Source of the DNA: Gnetum montanum | Lineage: Eukaryota > Streptophyta > Gnetopsida > Gnetales > Gnetaceae | Assembly (NCBI GenBank): GCA_015680685.1 | Contig: MNCI01004656.1 | Location: 980,847 to 1,044,846 of the forward strand | Length of the DNA: 64,000 nucleotides | Reading direction: 5' to 3' | Part shown: positions 24,270 through 35,199 of the stretch, piece after piece | How positions within the stretch are numbered: position 1 is the first letter of the stretch | Layout: every line of letters begins with the position of its first letter | Translations under genes and position numbers: made by a program | Notes under the pieces: generated by a model | Seen by the model: only the letters and a program-made list of their open reading frames with translations | Database searches by the model: none | Told to the model about the DNA's origin: nothing

Positions 24270-25250
24270 AATATAATTTTTGTTATAATAACTAAAAGAT
24301 CCCTTCATTTAGGTTTTTTTTTTTTAGATAAAATTTATATATGAATTAGGTCAATATGTTTCTTGAATAGCTTTGTTTGAATGTATGTTTTAAGAATAAA
24401 ATTTTGTAGGTAGGGGCAAGATGAGGGGTAGAGCTAGAGGCATTCAAGAAAAGACAGTAATGGCTACAGTTGAAGTTGCAGCCTAAGAAGAAGGGTCTTT
24501 TGAAGTTTCTGTGTCAACAATAGCCTTTGGTTATTGGAATCTCTTTCTAGAAACAAACTTTCTTCAAGTCTTTTTATATGTGTTTTTGTTAATTTTTTAT
24601 AGTAAATTGTAACATGTTGAACATTACATTTTGATGATTTTGTGCAATTTTCATAGTTTCACTTCAATCTAAGCTCTTCTATCATCAGTACTTAGCATGC
24701 CTTCCTATACATTTGCATTCCCAATACAAAAACATTCCAAAGTTTGGTTCTATTCTTTTTTCAATGCTTTCTAGAGTGGTAAGGTATTTTGAAATTGTAA
24801 TTTTCTACTACTATCTTGAGTAATCTTCTTTTGCTACACCCTTTTTCAATGTAAAGGAACATTTATAAGTTCATTTTCTTTTTATCTCATTGTATATTCT
24901 GTGTAGATTTTATAATTTTATGGCTGTGCTTTGAAATTCAGTAGTTACCATGGAGTAGATGCATTCAATTGTTACGATTGTGACTACTTTTTCATTTGCA
25001 ATATGCATTTTAATAAAATGCAAAAGCGTTAGCATTTTTTCTAGCACATAAAAATTATTAGCCAATTTGAGATGTCAGCCTGACTTTGGTCATAATTTTA
25101 ACAATTTTTCCTCCATATTGGGAGGACTTAAAGAGTTCAAATTTGATAATTTCTTCTTACCTTCTCGCATGCAGTGAGGCCTTTTCTTTATGTACATATT
25201 CTTTGATTGATGGAATCTAATGGATGATATGGTTGTTACCTTAGTAAATT
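24270..25250. other. Unrecognised DNA between subtilase fragments
   Basis: AT-rich and without a convincing ORF. The subtilase sequence expected between the two fragments (rest of the catalytic domain) was not seen. It could be intron-like or a later insertion. Confidence 0.4.
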
Positions 25251-25257
25251 TTAAAAA

Positions 25258-25385
25258 CGAGAACTTCTGCACCTTTGGTACCCTAGACCCTAGGAAGATC
25301 TCCGGCAAGATTATGTTGTGATGATCCTAGCTAATGTCGAGGAAAACGGCAAGAAGCTCTCTGCCGACACACATGTCTTTCCATA
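25258..25385 (+). pseudogene. Subtilisin-like protease fragment (protease-associated region)
   Basis: Two adjacent frames give FCTFGTLDPRKISGKIML, then after stops ANVEENGKKLSADTHVFP. This matches the protease-associated insert of plant subtilases, which typically reads C..G.LDP.KV.GKIV and later LAN...NGEELVADSHLLP. About 20 residues that normally separate the two motifs are missing, and the frame changes. Same strand and gene order as the fragment at 24046, so both probably derive from one captured subtilase gene. Confidence 0.75.
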
Positions 25386-25417
25386 ATCATAAATAACCAA
25401 TTTTTTATAAATCTTCT

Positions 25418-26212
25418 CTAGCCAAAGAGTCACTGTAGGGGAGCCAATGATTATATTTATCTCGGTTATTCATAATCTCGGTTATATATAATGATATATT
25501 TATAATCATAAACATAAATAATTATATATAATGATTATAAATATTTCATCATAAATAAATATTTATAATCATTTCATTATATATATTTTATGGATAATGC
25601 TAACTAAGATATAATCATTATGGGTTAGCATTATGAATGAATAAATAATATCTTTAAAATTATGGATTATGAGTAATATTTCATCATATCTTGGCTTTAT
25701 TTATTATAAAATGTTTACCGTTCGAATGAATCTTATAATCCATGATATCTCAGATTATAAGTATGGATTATTGCTCTAATTATAATAATCTCATAACATT
25801 TATTGGATTCCACAATAATTATAATATAATAATTATGAATGAGGTGTTAGCATCATTCATATCTTGTCCATTGTAACAATAATGTCAATATACAAAAGCC
25901 TGTGATATAATAATAACATTATTTATGCATTTGTAACATTATTTTTTATATCTCCACGAACAAATATGCATTACAAATATATGTTGTAGTGCCAATTTAG
26001 TTTGATCTCTTCGTATTTCCTTATCCACATGTGCCACATGCATGGGAGCTAAAGAATCAGTGCAGGGGAGTTGAATCTCTACTTGATTAATGCCCCCTAA
26101 CCCCTGAGGTTCCCATTTTTCTATTTCTATTCCCTCACATGCACACACCACATGCAAGGGAGCCAAAGAGTCACTATAGGGGAGCTGAATCTCTATTCAA
26201 TTGATGCCCATA
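25418..26212. repeat. Direct repeats with AGTCACTATAGGGGAGC-like core
   Basis: The core GGGAGCCAAAGAGTCACT-AGGGGAGCTGAATCTCTA recurs at 26036-26097 and 26151-26212, with a partial copy at about 25418-25446. Between them lies very AT-rich DNA (25450-25930) dominated by ATAATCAT and ATTATAAT words. No gene. Confidence 0.6.
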
Positions 26213-26589
26213 TTCCCTCATGTGTAGGGCCCAACATGGGTAATAATGAATATTTATTATTATAAACGGTGGATAATATTGAATATTTATTATTATTATA
26301 AATGATGATGATTATGGGTATCGTTACAATTACAATCATGGCAATGGTTAAGGTGATGACGGTTACAATGTGATGCAGTATTTAAAGATATTGAACTTAG
26401 GCATCATGTTACAAGATTAAGAGGTGCAATATTGGAATTCATGCATTTTTAGAAACATGGATTTTGCTGCTATTAGTTCCAATGGAGAAGGTGAAAAAAA
26501 CTTTCTTAAAAATCAACAACAACAACCATCTACTGCAACAAGTAGTGCAACAACTATCTACTGCAACAAGTAATACAATCTCTACTTAT

Positions 26590-27055
26590 ATGTGAAGGTG
26601 CAAGGGTAATGCTTACAGTTAACCTTTGGCCTGAAGTAGGATTAGTGAATGGTGCACTTGGCATGATTCACAATATTATGTATCCTTAAGGTAAATAGCT
26701 ACCTACATTACCATTATGTGTTATTATTGATTTTGACTCCTACATCGGATGTGCCTTTAATAATGGTAATCCTTATCATGTGCCAATTATTCCTGTGGTC
26801 CAAGGAGTAACTCACTAGTCACCACTATGGTTGGCATAGGCCATGACTATTCATAAATCTCAAGGAATGACACTAGATAAGGCTACTATTCACATTGGTT
26901 CAAGAGAAGTTATGGGTTTAATGTTTGTTGCATTATCTGGAGTCAAGATCATTGATTCTTTAAAGATGCATCCTCCTTTGCATGTGCAAAGATACAAAAA
27001 GATTTCAGATGCTAAACATCTCCAAAGTAGAATTGCACAAAAAGTTTGTTTTTCT
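26590..27055 (+). pseudogene. PIF1-like DNA helicase, C-terminal fragment
   Basis: One frame, with a few stops, contains LLICEGARVMLTVNLWPEVG, LVNGALGMIHNI, AMTIHKSQGMTLDKATIH, then MFVALSGVKIIDSL. These are the C-terminal motifs (V and VI region) of PIF1-family helicases, where the usual ending is VALSRV. Here the conserved Arg is Gly, so the arginine finger is lost. The N-terminal Walker motifs are missing. The TIHKSQG..LDKA form is that of PIF1-like genes and of some Helitrons. Without Rep motifs I cannot assign it to a Helitron. It lies within the 4 kb insertion, 320 bp before its hairpin end. Confidence 0.8.
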
Positions 27056-27313
27056 TAGTTGGAGAATTAGGCATATTGAGTTCACACTTATTATAGTATT
27101 TTTCCTTTTGCTTAATCCTATTATACAACTCTGTAATGTTTGTTGTAATAATTGTGCAATGAATTCCTTTATCAACATATACGAAATATATAAACTTTTA
27201 TGTTAACCAATTTATGTTTACCAGGATATATATTATTTGAAATGCAAATAGTGATGATAACTTAAAAAATAAAAAATAATTAAATTCTACTCATAGCCAG
27301 CAAAACCGCTCCA

Positions 27314-27738
27314 CTAGCCTATATATATATATATTGGCCAAGATGATTTTTTAAAAAATGATGTTAACCAAGCCTAACTATTGAACGAGGTAACAAAATA
27401 ACCAAAAACAAAATCACTCATCCCTCCTCTATTTCTCTACCACTTACCCAATTTAGTTTTACCCTCTCGATCAAGTTTGCTCTTTCTTTGTTTGTTCATG
27501 GCATTTTTGAGCATTATTTATGCAAGAGATTTATTTCTCAAAAACACCATGAACAAACAAAGAAAGAGCAAACTTGACCGAGAGGGTAAAACTAAATTGG
27601 GTAAGTGATAGAGAAACAGAGCAGGGATGAGTGATTCCATTTTTAGTTATCTTGTTACCTTGTCAAGTAGTCAGGCTTGATTAACATCATTTTCTTTAAA
27701 ATCATCTTGGCCAATATATATATATATATATAAGCTAG
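27314..27738. repeat. Large inverted repeat (foldback/MITE-like hairpin)
   Basis: Left arm 27314-27511 and right arm 27537-27738 are reverse complements with few mismatches, around a ~25 nt loop. Each arm runs from CTAG, through a TA run, TTGGCCAAGATGATTTT, CATCCCT, CTTACCCAATTTAGTTTTAC and CTTTGTTTGTTCATGG to TTTTTGAG. The core between the TTGGCCAA ends (27334-27714) is flanked on both sides by (TA)n, which fits an element that targets TA. Transcription would give an almost perfect ~200 bp hairpin. Confidence 0.85.
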
Positions 27739-29100
27739 TTTATTTTAAAACAAGAGAAGAAGAAACTATGCTTTCTCTCTCAAAGATATTGAAAATTTTT
27801 ATCAAGTTCTATTTCATAACAATGGTAGAACATTGGAATTTCGTATCTATGGTAATACACTTCAAATAAAATGTATACTTCTAATAAAAATGCCTTGATT
27901 ACTTATATGTCCCATTTTGTGTGAATTGAGGGCCCATTACATGTTATGGTTTTTGGTCGGTATAGTTAACTATGACTATTTTACTGGCCAAGCTATGTAC
28001 ATGCAAACCCCTATTGCTATTTCTTTTTCCAAAGCCATAGTCTTTGACAATTAAATTTAGTTGCACATGCTTTCCAGCAACTAGTTGCGGGTACCCCTAT
28101 TGTTATTTCTTTTCCAAAGCCTTAGTCTTTGACAAATGGCAATGTGCGAGGGGGATTCCCGAATCCTATGAAAATTTTACGAATTGTGTGCTTCTGAAGC
28201 AGTAGCATGAACAAAAGCACCTAAGATTTTTTGCGGAACATTTTAATTTAATTTAAATTAAAAAAATATTTAATAGAACTAAAATGTGTAAAAAACACAA
28301 AAATATTTAATTTAAATATTTTATTATTTTGTAATTAACCTTCCTACCGTGCAAAATAATAAAATATAACCTTTGCATATGTTTGCATACCAAAATGCAA
28401 AATGAATCGTGAATCCTCCATTCCTTGCTTCTAAGAATTAGATTTATTTGATGCATAGGTTCATGGGAATGCTATGTGAATTAAAACTAAAAGCTATGTC
28501 ATAATAAAAAATAAAGCATAGATCGTGTCCATTTGATTACTTTAAATATTAACCATGCTCCAATTGACTAAGCCCTGAGCAAGCCTAGGTAAGGGTTAAA
28601 GAAAAACCAAAACTAAATCGTTAGCACGGATCAAATGGAACATGAACATAACGCCAATTTTAGAGATGTTTACACTGGGCATTTGAATGCACACACCATT
28701 TTTCTGTAGAAACCTGAGCGAACGTCAGTTGTCAAGTTAGGTTTAATTTTCTGTGGGTACTCTTCCCAAACACACAAACCAGGAATGAGGCGATGAATGA
28801 GGCGATGAGGCATTTCATGTGCATGAGTAGATTTTCTTCCGTTTCTCTAAACATGTTAGATTTTATCGATCTGAGAATCGTAAATTACCCTTCAAAGTTT
28901 AAAAATTAATTTGATAGGTTTGTAAACATTAAAAAAATATTGAACCGTTATAAAATATTAACCTTCTTTTGTTTTCCTGGATAATACAGTATTGAACTTG
29001 AAAACGTTTTTTAAATGGTGTACGTTTTAGATGAAGCTGATAAAATTTCACCTTCAAAAAAATCTGCACGGTATACACTCCACTATGGAACCGTCCTTTT
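27739..29100. other. Non-coding DNA upstream of the carbonic anhydrase gene, duplicated
   Basis: No ORF of note. Bases 27739-28870 match 50548-51720, and 28871-29223 match 57025-57319, including distinctive stretches such as CTGAGCAAGCCTAG and CATTTGAATGCACA. Confidence 0.7.
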
Positions 29101-29126
29101 CAATGAAAACATTGAAGCGTGAATCT

Positions 29127-29388
29127 TATCGGGTATATGTGAATACTGTCTGATCGGGTTGGTAGAGTATTATATATGAATACTGTCTGCAACTTGGGTA
29201 GGTAGAATATTATATATGAATACTGTCGGCAAAATGACTGACGATAACCCATCAACGTCGCAGACGGTTTAACTTTGAATTTGACTGACGATAACCCATT
29301 AACGTCGCAGACAATGTAACTTTGAATTTGCCAGCAAGCTTGGGTTGCACACAATGTAACTTTGAATTTGCAGGCAAGGTTGGGTTTC
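29127..29388. repeat. Two adjacent minisatellites at the duplication boundary
   Basis: First array, 29127-29234: about three ~37 bp units ending GAATACTGTCTG or GAATACTGTCGG. Second array, 29235-29388: units with GACTGACGATAACCCAT, AACGTCGCAGAC and TGTAACTTTGAATTTG. The right end of the duplicated unit falls inside the first array. Confidence 0.8.
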
Positions 29389-29728
29389 GTTTAACCTAGG
29401 GTCTGACTGTATGTATGAATCCTGCCAAAACGGAAAAGATAATATGGCTTAGCTTTAGGGAAGTCGCCATTATGGTACCTGTCTAATTGTCATTGGTTAC
29501 TTTAGTTCATGTTTTTTTGTTACTTTAATTTTCCATATTCCATTTCTCAATTTTCGTGGTTCACTGGGACTGCGATGCCTTCACGTTGGAAATCTGTTAA
29601 ACCGTATCACATCATAAAAAAGATAACAGAAAAGAATTCTACCGTACAGATTTTACTTTAAAAGAAATGTGTATGGTCTACTTTGACGCTGCAGGCATAC
29701 ATTATACGTGAAATGCATACATTATCTA

Positions 29729-29932
29729 TTTATGATGTACCTGCCCTTATTTATTTATGATGTACCCTGACCGCCAGCTCATAAACCTTATCTTATCTCA
29801 CAAACCTTATCTTTTTATGATGTACTCTTACCGCCGCCTCATAAACCTTATCTTTTTATGTTGTACTGCCAGCTCATAAACCTTATCTTTTTATGATGTA
29901 CCTAACTACGTACTTCTCTTTTTATGATCTAC
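29729..29932. repeat. Minisatellite with CATAAACCTTATCTT units
   Basis: Four to five imperfect units of about 40-50 bp share CTCATAAACCTTATCTT, TTTATGATGTAC and ACCGCC. It lies about 1.5 kb upstream of the carbonic anhydrase start codon. Confidence 0.8.
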
Positions 29933-30149
29933 CGAACTCTGCATTTGTTGTGAAATTTGTAGATTGATGCTTAAAACATGAGTAAACATTATAATTACAG
30001 AGAGAGTGTATTTGTTACAACAGATTTTGTGGATCACAATGTAATGGTGCACGATTATAAAGGATATTAATTACTATAATATATTGCAATAATTAATTTT
30101 TCATGTATATGTTAATATAAAAAAGGCTCAACATTCATTTCACCAATGA

Positions 30150-30290
30150 AGGGTCATGAGAGGATAGTGGATGGACAAAAGTGTAACTTGTTTCAAGTGC
30201 CTCCACTCAAACTTGAACCTAGGTCACATGACTTGAGTAACAAGCACGTTATCATTACTTCAAGTGGTGATCCCTCATGGACACATTAAT
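30150..30290 (-). repeat. Possible tRNA-derived SINE
   Basis: The reverse complement contains GACCTAGGTTCAAGTTTGAG, which resembles a pol III B box (GGTTCRANNCC), with an A-box-like stretch about 50 nt upstream. The acceptor end is not tRNA-like, so it is not a tRNA gene. Confidence 0.35.
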
Positions 30291-30906
30291 TCAAGTTGAT
30301 AACATTGAAATTAAATTATTTTAAATTGACAAGTCAGGGTAAATAATTGTCAACAATTGTCATGTGTGTTGATTCATCCAAATGGTTACCAATGTTAACA
30401 CAAACACTAACAATTGTTACAAAAAAATCTAATCTAATCATGGGCATTGAAATGTCCATGATGCATTAATATATATATTAAGGCACCTAGTAACAAATAA
30501 ACATGACTAAACGGAAGGATAGAATTTAAAGTAGTTTGAGGACATTTTTCTTGTAAAATAAATTTAAAGTTTAAAATGCCTTTTAACTAAAATGTATTTT
30601 GTTATTTATTACCTTGCTGTGTAGGTAGGTAGGGGTTGTATTACCTGGGTCTTAAAAAAATCCATCTTTTTAAAGTAACCTGTTATTCTAATGCTGCACA
30701 AAGAATTATTAACTGTTTTATATATTTATTCCTTTATCACAATTTTTATCCTGACAACCCCATCGTCGTATTACCTGTTTTATATATTTATTAGCCTTTC
30801 TGTCAATTTCAACCCGTGGCAACCCTACAATGCAATGCAATTAATAATGTACGTTAAAAGCACAGCGCAGACCATTCCCTTTATCTTATACGGATTTCTG
30901 CAGTGT

Positions 30907-30912
30907 CACGTG
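30907..30912 (+). promoter_or_regulatory. G-box (CACGTG)
   Basis: A perfect CACGTG in the context GTCACGTGAA, 484 bp upstream of the carbonic anhydrase start. It is a binding site type for plant bHLH/bZIP factors. Its role here is inferred from position only. Confidence 0.4.
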
Positions 30913-31270
30913 AATGGACAGCGTACACAAATGCCCTTCTTTATCCTATCGTGATTGCCGCGTGAATGAAATCGACATGGCCGGAAAGTAAATTATTTAA
31001 TGTATCGTGCATTCAGATATTCCATTATCATGCAATGAAGGTCTTTCTTCAAATTGATTGATTCTGTTCAATAGACTCTTTAGGTTTTAATTTTTTCAAC
31101 TTATTTTTCATTGTGATTGTAACCCTTTGAAGACCCAAAAAAGGCCTCGTGATTATAATTTACAACAGCTTCTGCAGACCAGAATTTGCTTTCAGAGATT
31201 GATTCGGTAAACAGTTTAATGTTAAACTTTTGCCCTGTTGGGGCATATTCAGGAAGCAATACGATTACAT

Positions 31271-31284
31271 TATATATATATATA
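31271..31284 (+). promoter_or_regulatory. TATA box of carbonic anhydrase gene
   Basis: TATATATATATAG lies about 110 bp upstream of the ATG at 31391, so transcription would start near 31300-31315 with a short, TC-rich 5' leader. Confidence 0.55.
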
Positions 31285-31390
31285 GCTGTGGTCTCTGCCT
31301 CTCAAATCGCAAAAACTTTGCTCCTCCTGCTACAATACTACTGCACACTGCCGGGCCTTTGTATCTCTGCGTTGCCATTCGGTCTCTGAA

Positions 31391-33206
31391 ATGGCCGATA
31401 CTCGCTTTGTCGTTGCAATTTTGATTTATGTGTTTATCTTCTTGGCCACAGTTCCGTCTAACAAAGCTAGTGATCTACCATATATCTCCACGGTTCTGTC
31501 TGGTACAGCCGGAAATCTTTCATATATTTTTGCCTTTGATAATTATTTGCTTTTCTGACGTCGTTTTTCACGGACACTGCAAGCCTTCTTAAGCTTCCGC
31601 TAGTAGTATCTCTTTCTTAATGAACACTTTCAAATACTGGTCTATCTATGTTAGCCCTAACGTTAATATTTAATAAGTTGACATCCATTTTGCAAGGGAG
31701 GTGTCTTTTGCTGTTTCATGTTGTAAATTAGGAATAACGTGCACATAGTTGCAGGTTATGCATCCTCATAGAGATTTATCTATATGGTGATGCAGATAAA
31801 CTAAAGCATAGGAGTTTAAGGAATCGAGAATTTGAGATTAAGGTTATTTCCGGTTATGCAGAATTGATTTGTTCAAGCAATTTGACAAAACGTTGAAATT
31901 TGGCGGTGTATGTAATGTGCAGAGGGAGCACTGGAACCGGAGTTTGATTACTCAGATGGTCCCAGAGGACCGGCAAACTGGGGAAATATTAAACCTGAAT
32001 GGAAAGTCTGTAAAACAGGCAAAGAGCAGTCTCCCATCAATATCGTAAGCACGGTGTCTCGTCTTGCACCGCGTCTCTTGCCCTCTTACAGTGCTTCCGA
32101 AGCCAAACTAAGAAACCTAGGCCATAGCATCCAGGTATATTTCAAAAACTGCCTTTGTTTTGGTAGTTTGTAGTTCTGTTATCATCTTCTTCTACAGAGT
32201 TTCCTAGTTTCTTTTGGTTGTACATTTACTTACCTTTAGCGGATGCAATTATGCAGGTAAAATGGCCTTCGGGAGGCGGCTGGATCAGGATCAACGGTAT
32301 CAATTTCACTCTCGAGCAGATCCACTGGCATACTCCCTCCGAACACTATATCAATGGAGAAGGGTAACGCAAATAATACAAAGATTATGTATTCCGTTCT
32401 GGTTCACAATTATTAACAATTGTGCTTTTTGGCTTTTCGAAATGGTAACTGATCATCCATATATATAGCTACCGGCATTGTGTCCAAGATTCCAGATTAG
32501 TCCACGTTTCTGCTGCATTATTGTGAATAGGTAGCAATTTGTAATACTTTTTGTGTGTGACAAAGATACGACATGGAGGCGCATCTGGTTCACCACTCGG
32601 GAGATAAGAAAGCCGTGATCGGAATCCTATACAAGTATGGTAGCGACGATTTATTCCTGAGGGAACTGGAGAAATACTTTCCACATCTGCCGTTCCCAAC
32701 GGAGCTGGACATAGGGCTTGTTAACCCTATGGATCTGGATCTGGTGTATGATGACTGGAAAAGAAACTATTACACATACAACGGCTCTCTTACAACCCCT
32801 CCTTGCACTGAAGGCGTCTTCTGGACACTACTTCGTACCGTAAGAATTCACAAACCGTCAGATTACTGCTACACTTCAAACTCACTTAAACCTTAGCTAT
32901 CTGCAATTTTCCGTAGTATTGATATCCAATAATCTGAAGAGAGACTAAGTACTTAATGACCGTTCTTTGTTGTGGAACAGGTGAGGACTGTAGGCCGGGA
33001 ACAAGTCAAACATTTGCAAAGAACTGTGATTCCTGTACGAACGGAATACTGAATTTTCTGTAACCCTACCATTACTGCTTCATTTTTGTTTGGGTGATGT
33101 TTGCTCGTTTGGGAATGTGCAGGGATACCAGCATAACGCCAGGCCCCTTCAGGCACTGAACCACAGGATCATCATCAACAACGGGCCCCCACTCAGCTAC
33201 TCGTAA
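31391..33206 (+). CDS. Alpha-type carbonic anhydrase, secreted, six exons
   Basis: It catalyses CO2 + H2O to bicarbonate and H+, probably in the secretory pathway or cell wall. Proposed exons are 31391-31502, 31923-32134, 32257-32363, 32566-32839, 32981-33034 and 33123-33206. All introns are GT-AG, and the phases join into 280 codons, typical of plant alpha-CAs. The first ~27 residues form a hydrophobic signal peptide (core [15 protein letters not shown]). Zinc ligands are the two His of IHWHTPSEH (exon 3) and the first His of EAHLVHHS (exon 4). The proton-shuttle His is in NLGHSIQ, the active-site Thr in LTTPPCTEG, and the likely disulfide Cys in [13 protein letters not shown] and TPPCTEG. 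The exon 3/4 junction codes Gly where plant relatives usually have Arg before YD. No stops or frameshifts, so it is probably functional. The exact first splice site is the least certain. Nectarin- or dioscorin-like roles cannot be excluded. Confidence 0.9.
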
Positions 33207-33243
33207 ATCAATCAAACCATGCAGATGCAGAATATCCCACGCC

Positions 33244-33249
33244 AATAAA
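33244..33249 (+). terminator. Polyadenylation signal of carbonic anhydrase gene
   Basis: AATAAA lies 38 bp after the TAA stop, a typical near-upstream element position for a plant gene. Confidence 0.6.
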
Positions 33250-33405
33250 GCTTTCTAAATTATTAGCAAAGTATTATGGCCGGGCCTCTCTAATTAAGTG
33301 TGCGTTTCGTCTCTATCTCCCAATCTCCCAATCTCCCATTCCTCCACTTGGCATCTCCTTACGAGGCATCTCCCTTACTTTCTTACTCGTGATAAATAAA
33401 TTCTC

Positions 33406-33519
33406 TTGCAGTTGTTTTCCGTAGTTTTGCAATAGATGTAGAGGCTCTGTATACTTAATAAATTGCAGTTGTTTTCCGTAGTTTTCCAATAGATGTAGAG
33501 GCTCTGTATACTTAATAAA
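33406..33519. repeat. 57-bp tandem duplication downstream of carbonic anhydrase
   Basis: Two nearly identical 57-bp units (33406-33462, 33463-33519) begin TTGCAGTTGTTTTCCGTAG. They differ at only a couple of bases, so the duplication is recent or recently homogenised. Confidence 0.9.
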
Positions 33520-34197
33520 ACTGATGGTATTATTCTTAAAGAATGATCTTCATTAGATTTTAGGTTTAGCCGTTACCATTGCAATATGAGGAGATCCTAG
33601 AACGTATTAGGTTTTGCTGTCATCACTGAAAACAAGTTTTTCCATTAAAGGAAGAAAAAGTCTAACAACCAAACAAATCGGAAGAGAGAACAATAAAAAT
33701 CATATAAATATTTAAATTTTATTTTTATACAAGGTAACCATATAATATGCAACATATAGGACTTCAATTAAATAAACTTAAGATAACATATAGGTACTTT
33801 ATGTACCTTAAGATTCAAGTCACTCTATTTTACCTAATAGATAAATGTATCTATACATACACCTAATGCAAGCATAATAATTTAAAAATCCTATAAAAAT
33901 GACATTATATAAATTATGCTGATGGAAAAGTATCCTAAGTAAATTCTTTGGATAAATTAATATAAAATTACACTTTTTCAATAAAACTCTTACAAGGTCC
34001 ATCAAGCAAAATAACATGGTGATGTAATAGTGTATATATTGATTTTATCATTTAAAAGAAATATAAATAAAGTGTATACTAATTGGTGAAGCATTTGCAT
34101 GCATGTATAAATATGAAACTTTTCCCACTTACAAGACAAATTTCTTCAAATGTCTTTTCTAAATTACCATGGATATTATCTAAAATGAAATTATCTA

Positions 34198-34345
34198 ACA
34201 ATGAGGCATTAGTCCAATGGTAAGACTCTTGACATATAAGCCCTAAGTTTCATGTTTAATTCCAATGAATTACAAGTTATGAATGAATTTTATAAAAGGA
34301 TTTTTGAAACTATTGAGGTCTAACAAATCCAAAAGGTCTTCGTGC
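34198..34345 (+). repeat. tRNA-derived SINE candidate, copy 1
   Basis: It starts with GGCATTAGTCCAATGGTAAG, which fits a pol III A box (TAGTCCAATGGTA, compare TRGYNNANNNG). A weakened B box, TGTTTAATTCC, follows about 45 nt later. The order and spacing match 35200-35370. The 3' part is AT-rich. Confidence 0.55.
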
Positions 34346-35199
34346 ATATAATTTTGGCCAAAGGCCAATTACCAATTGCTCAAACATTCTCCTAGAAAAT
34401 AAACAATTATGGTTGTAACACTAAGATAGATAAATTTTGTCATGAAAATTATCATAACTACATAATGGGAGAATGGAAAGCTAGTTTTGCACAAACAACC
34501 ACTAAAACATTATGCAAAAGGTTTTGCATGGTGATAAAATTTTGGGAATTAAGCTCTATAGACACCATGGCAAGAATTATTTAGGGAAGAAGTGTTAAAG
34601 CCCCTTGAATCCTAATAAAGATTTATGTATTAATAGGTTGATTAGCTTCCTATGAATTTTGGGTTTCATAAGTTGAGTATTACCTTACAAACTTCTTGCA
34701 TGTTCAATATTTGTTTGTCATGTTATTTACTATATACTTCTTTCTCCCCTTTGCTCATGAATTTGTCATTTTATTCTCCTTGTTTACTTCATAGTTTTGA
34801 TTTTTGTAAGTTTTCAAGATGCTTTATTATGTTATATTCTTTATTTCATGAACTACCTTTGATGCACAAATTCCAAAAATTATCCTATTTTAATTGCTAA
34901 GAAGTCTTACTTTTCAAAATGTTCTAACATCTACCCTTTTTTAAACATGTGGATCCTACTTATTTTCTATTCTTACAATTTGATTGATTATCTTAGGTAA
35001 AAACAAAGCAAAATTGGAGGCAACCCTTCCATATAGGTTGGAGTGATACTCTAAACATTGGTTAGTTATGTTAGGCCATGTTTCACTTACATTGTCAAAT
35101 ACTCTTCCTTTTATACACCTTTTTTGTTTAGTTTCATGTTGAATGTTGTAATGGACCAACCTATTTTAGGGCCACAAATTATATTATAGGAAAGATTAA

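Larger units (their letters stand above)
23745..27738 (+). mobile_element. About 4 kb insertion in copy 1, candidate DNA transposon
   Basis: Copy 2 reads straight through this site (near 50545). The insertion begins exactly with TTGGCCAAGATG (23745-23756), and CATCTTGGCCAA (27703-27714) lies near its right end, followed by a TA run. It therefore has short inverted ends. Inside are two fragments of a plant subtilase gene, a PIF1-like helicase fragment, short direct repeats, and a ~425 bp hairpin that reuses the same end sequence. No transposase is recognised. It could also be several nested insertions rather than one element. Confidence 0.5.
19099..29223 (+). repeat. Duplicated unit, copy 1
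   Basis: It aligns collinearly with 38859-57319. Left boundary: both copies start at AATAACATTAAACATCACTA. Right boundary: both copies end in GGGTAGGTAGAATATTATATATGAATA. Shared blocks are 19099-23270 with 38859-42921, 23453-23744 with 50257-50545, 27739-28870 with 50548-51720, and 28871-29223 with 57025-57319. Copy 1 alone carries 23271-23452 and the ~4 kb insertion 23745-27738. Copy 2 alone carries the family A element and the L1 LINE. Confidence 0.85.

Noticed and set aside
26590-27055. Helitron RepHel helicase
   Set aside because: Only C-terminal PIF1 motifs are present, with no Rep/HUH motif. The insertion has inverted TTGGCCAA ends rather than a 5' TC and 3' hairpin-CTRR structure.
29700-29935. 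CRISPR-like array
   Set aside because: Repeated units are imperfect and adjacent, with no unique spacers of constant length. This is a plant minisatellite.
31186-31424. Plus-strand ORFs over the carbonic anhydrase promoter
   Set aside because: They cover the TATA box and 5' leader, have no domain, and overlap the true start in other frames.
32573-32896. Independent 107-codon ORF
   Set aside because: It is exon 4 of the carbonic anhydrase read through into intron 4.
34198-34270. tRNA gene
   Set aside because: There is an A-box-like head, but no complete cloverleaf or acceptor stem, and the B box is degraded. SINE-like is the better reading.
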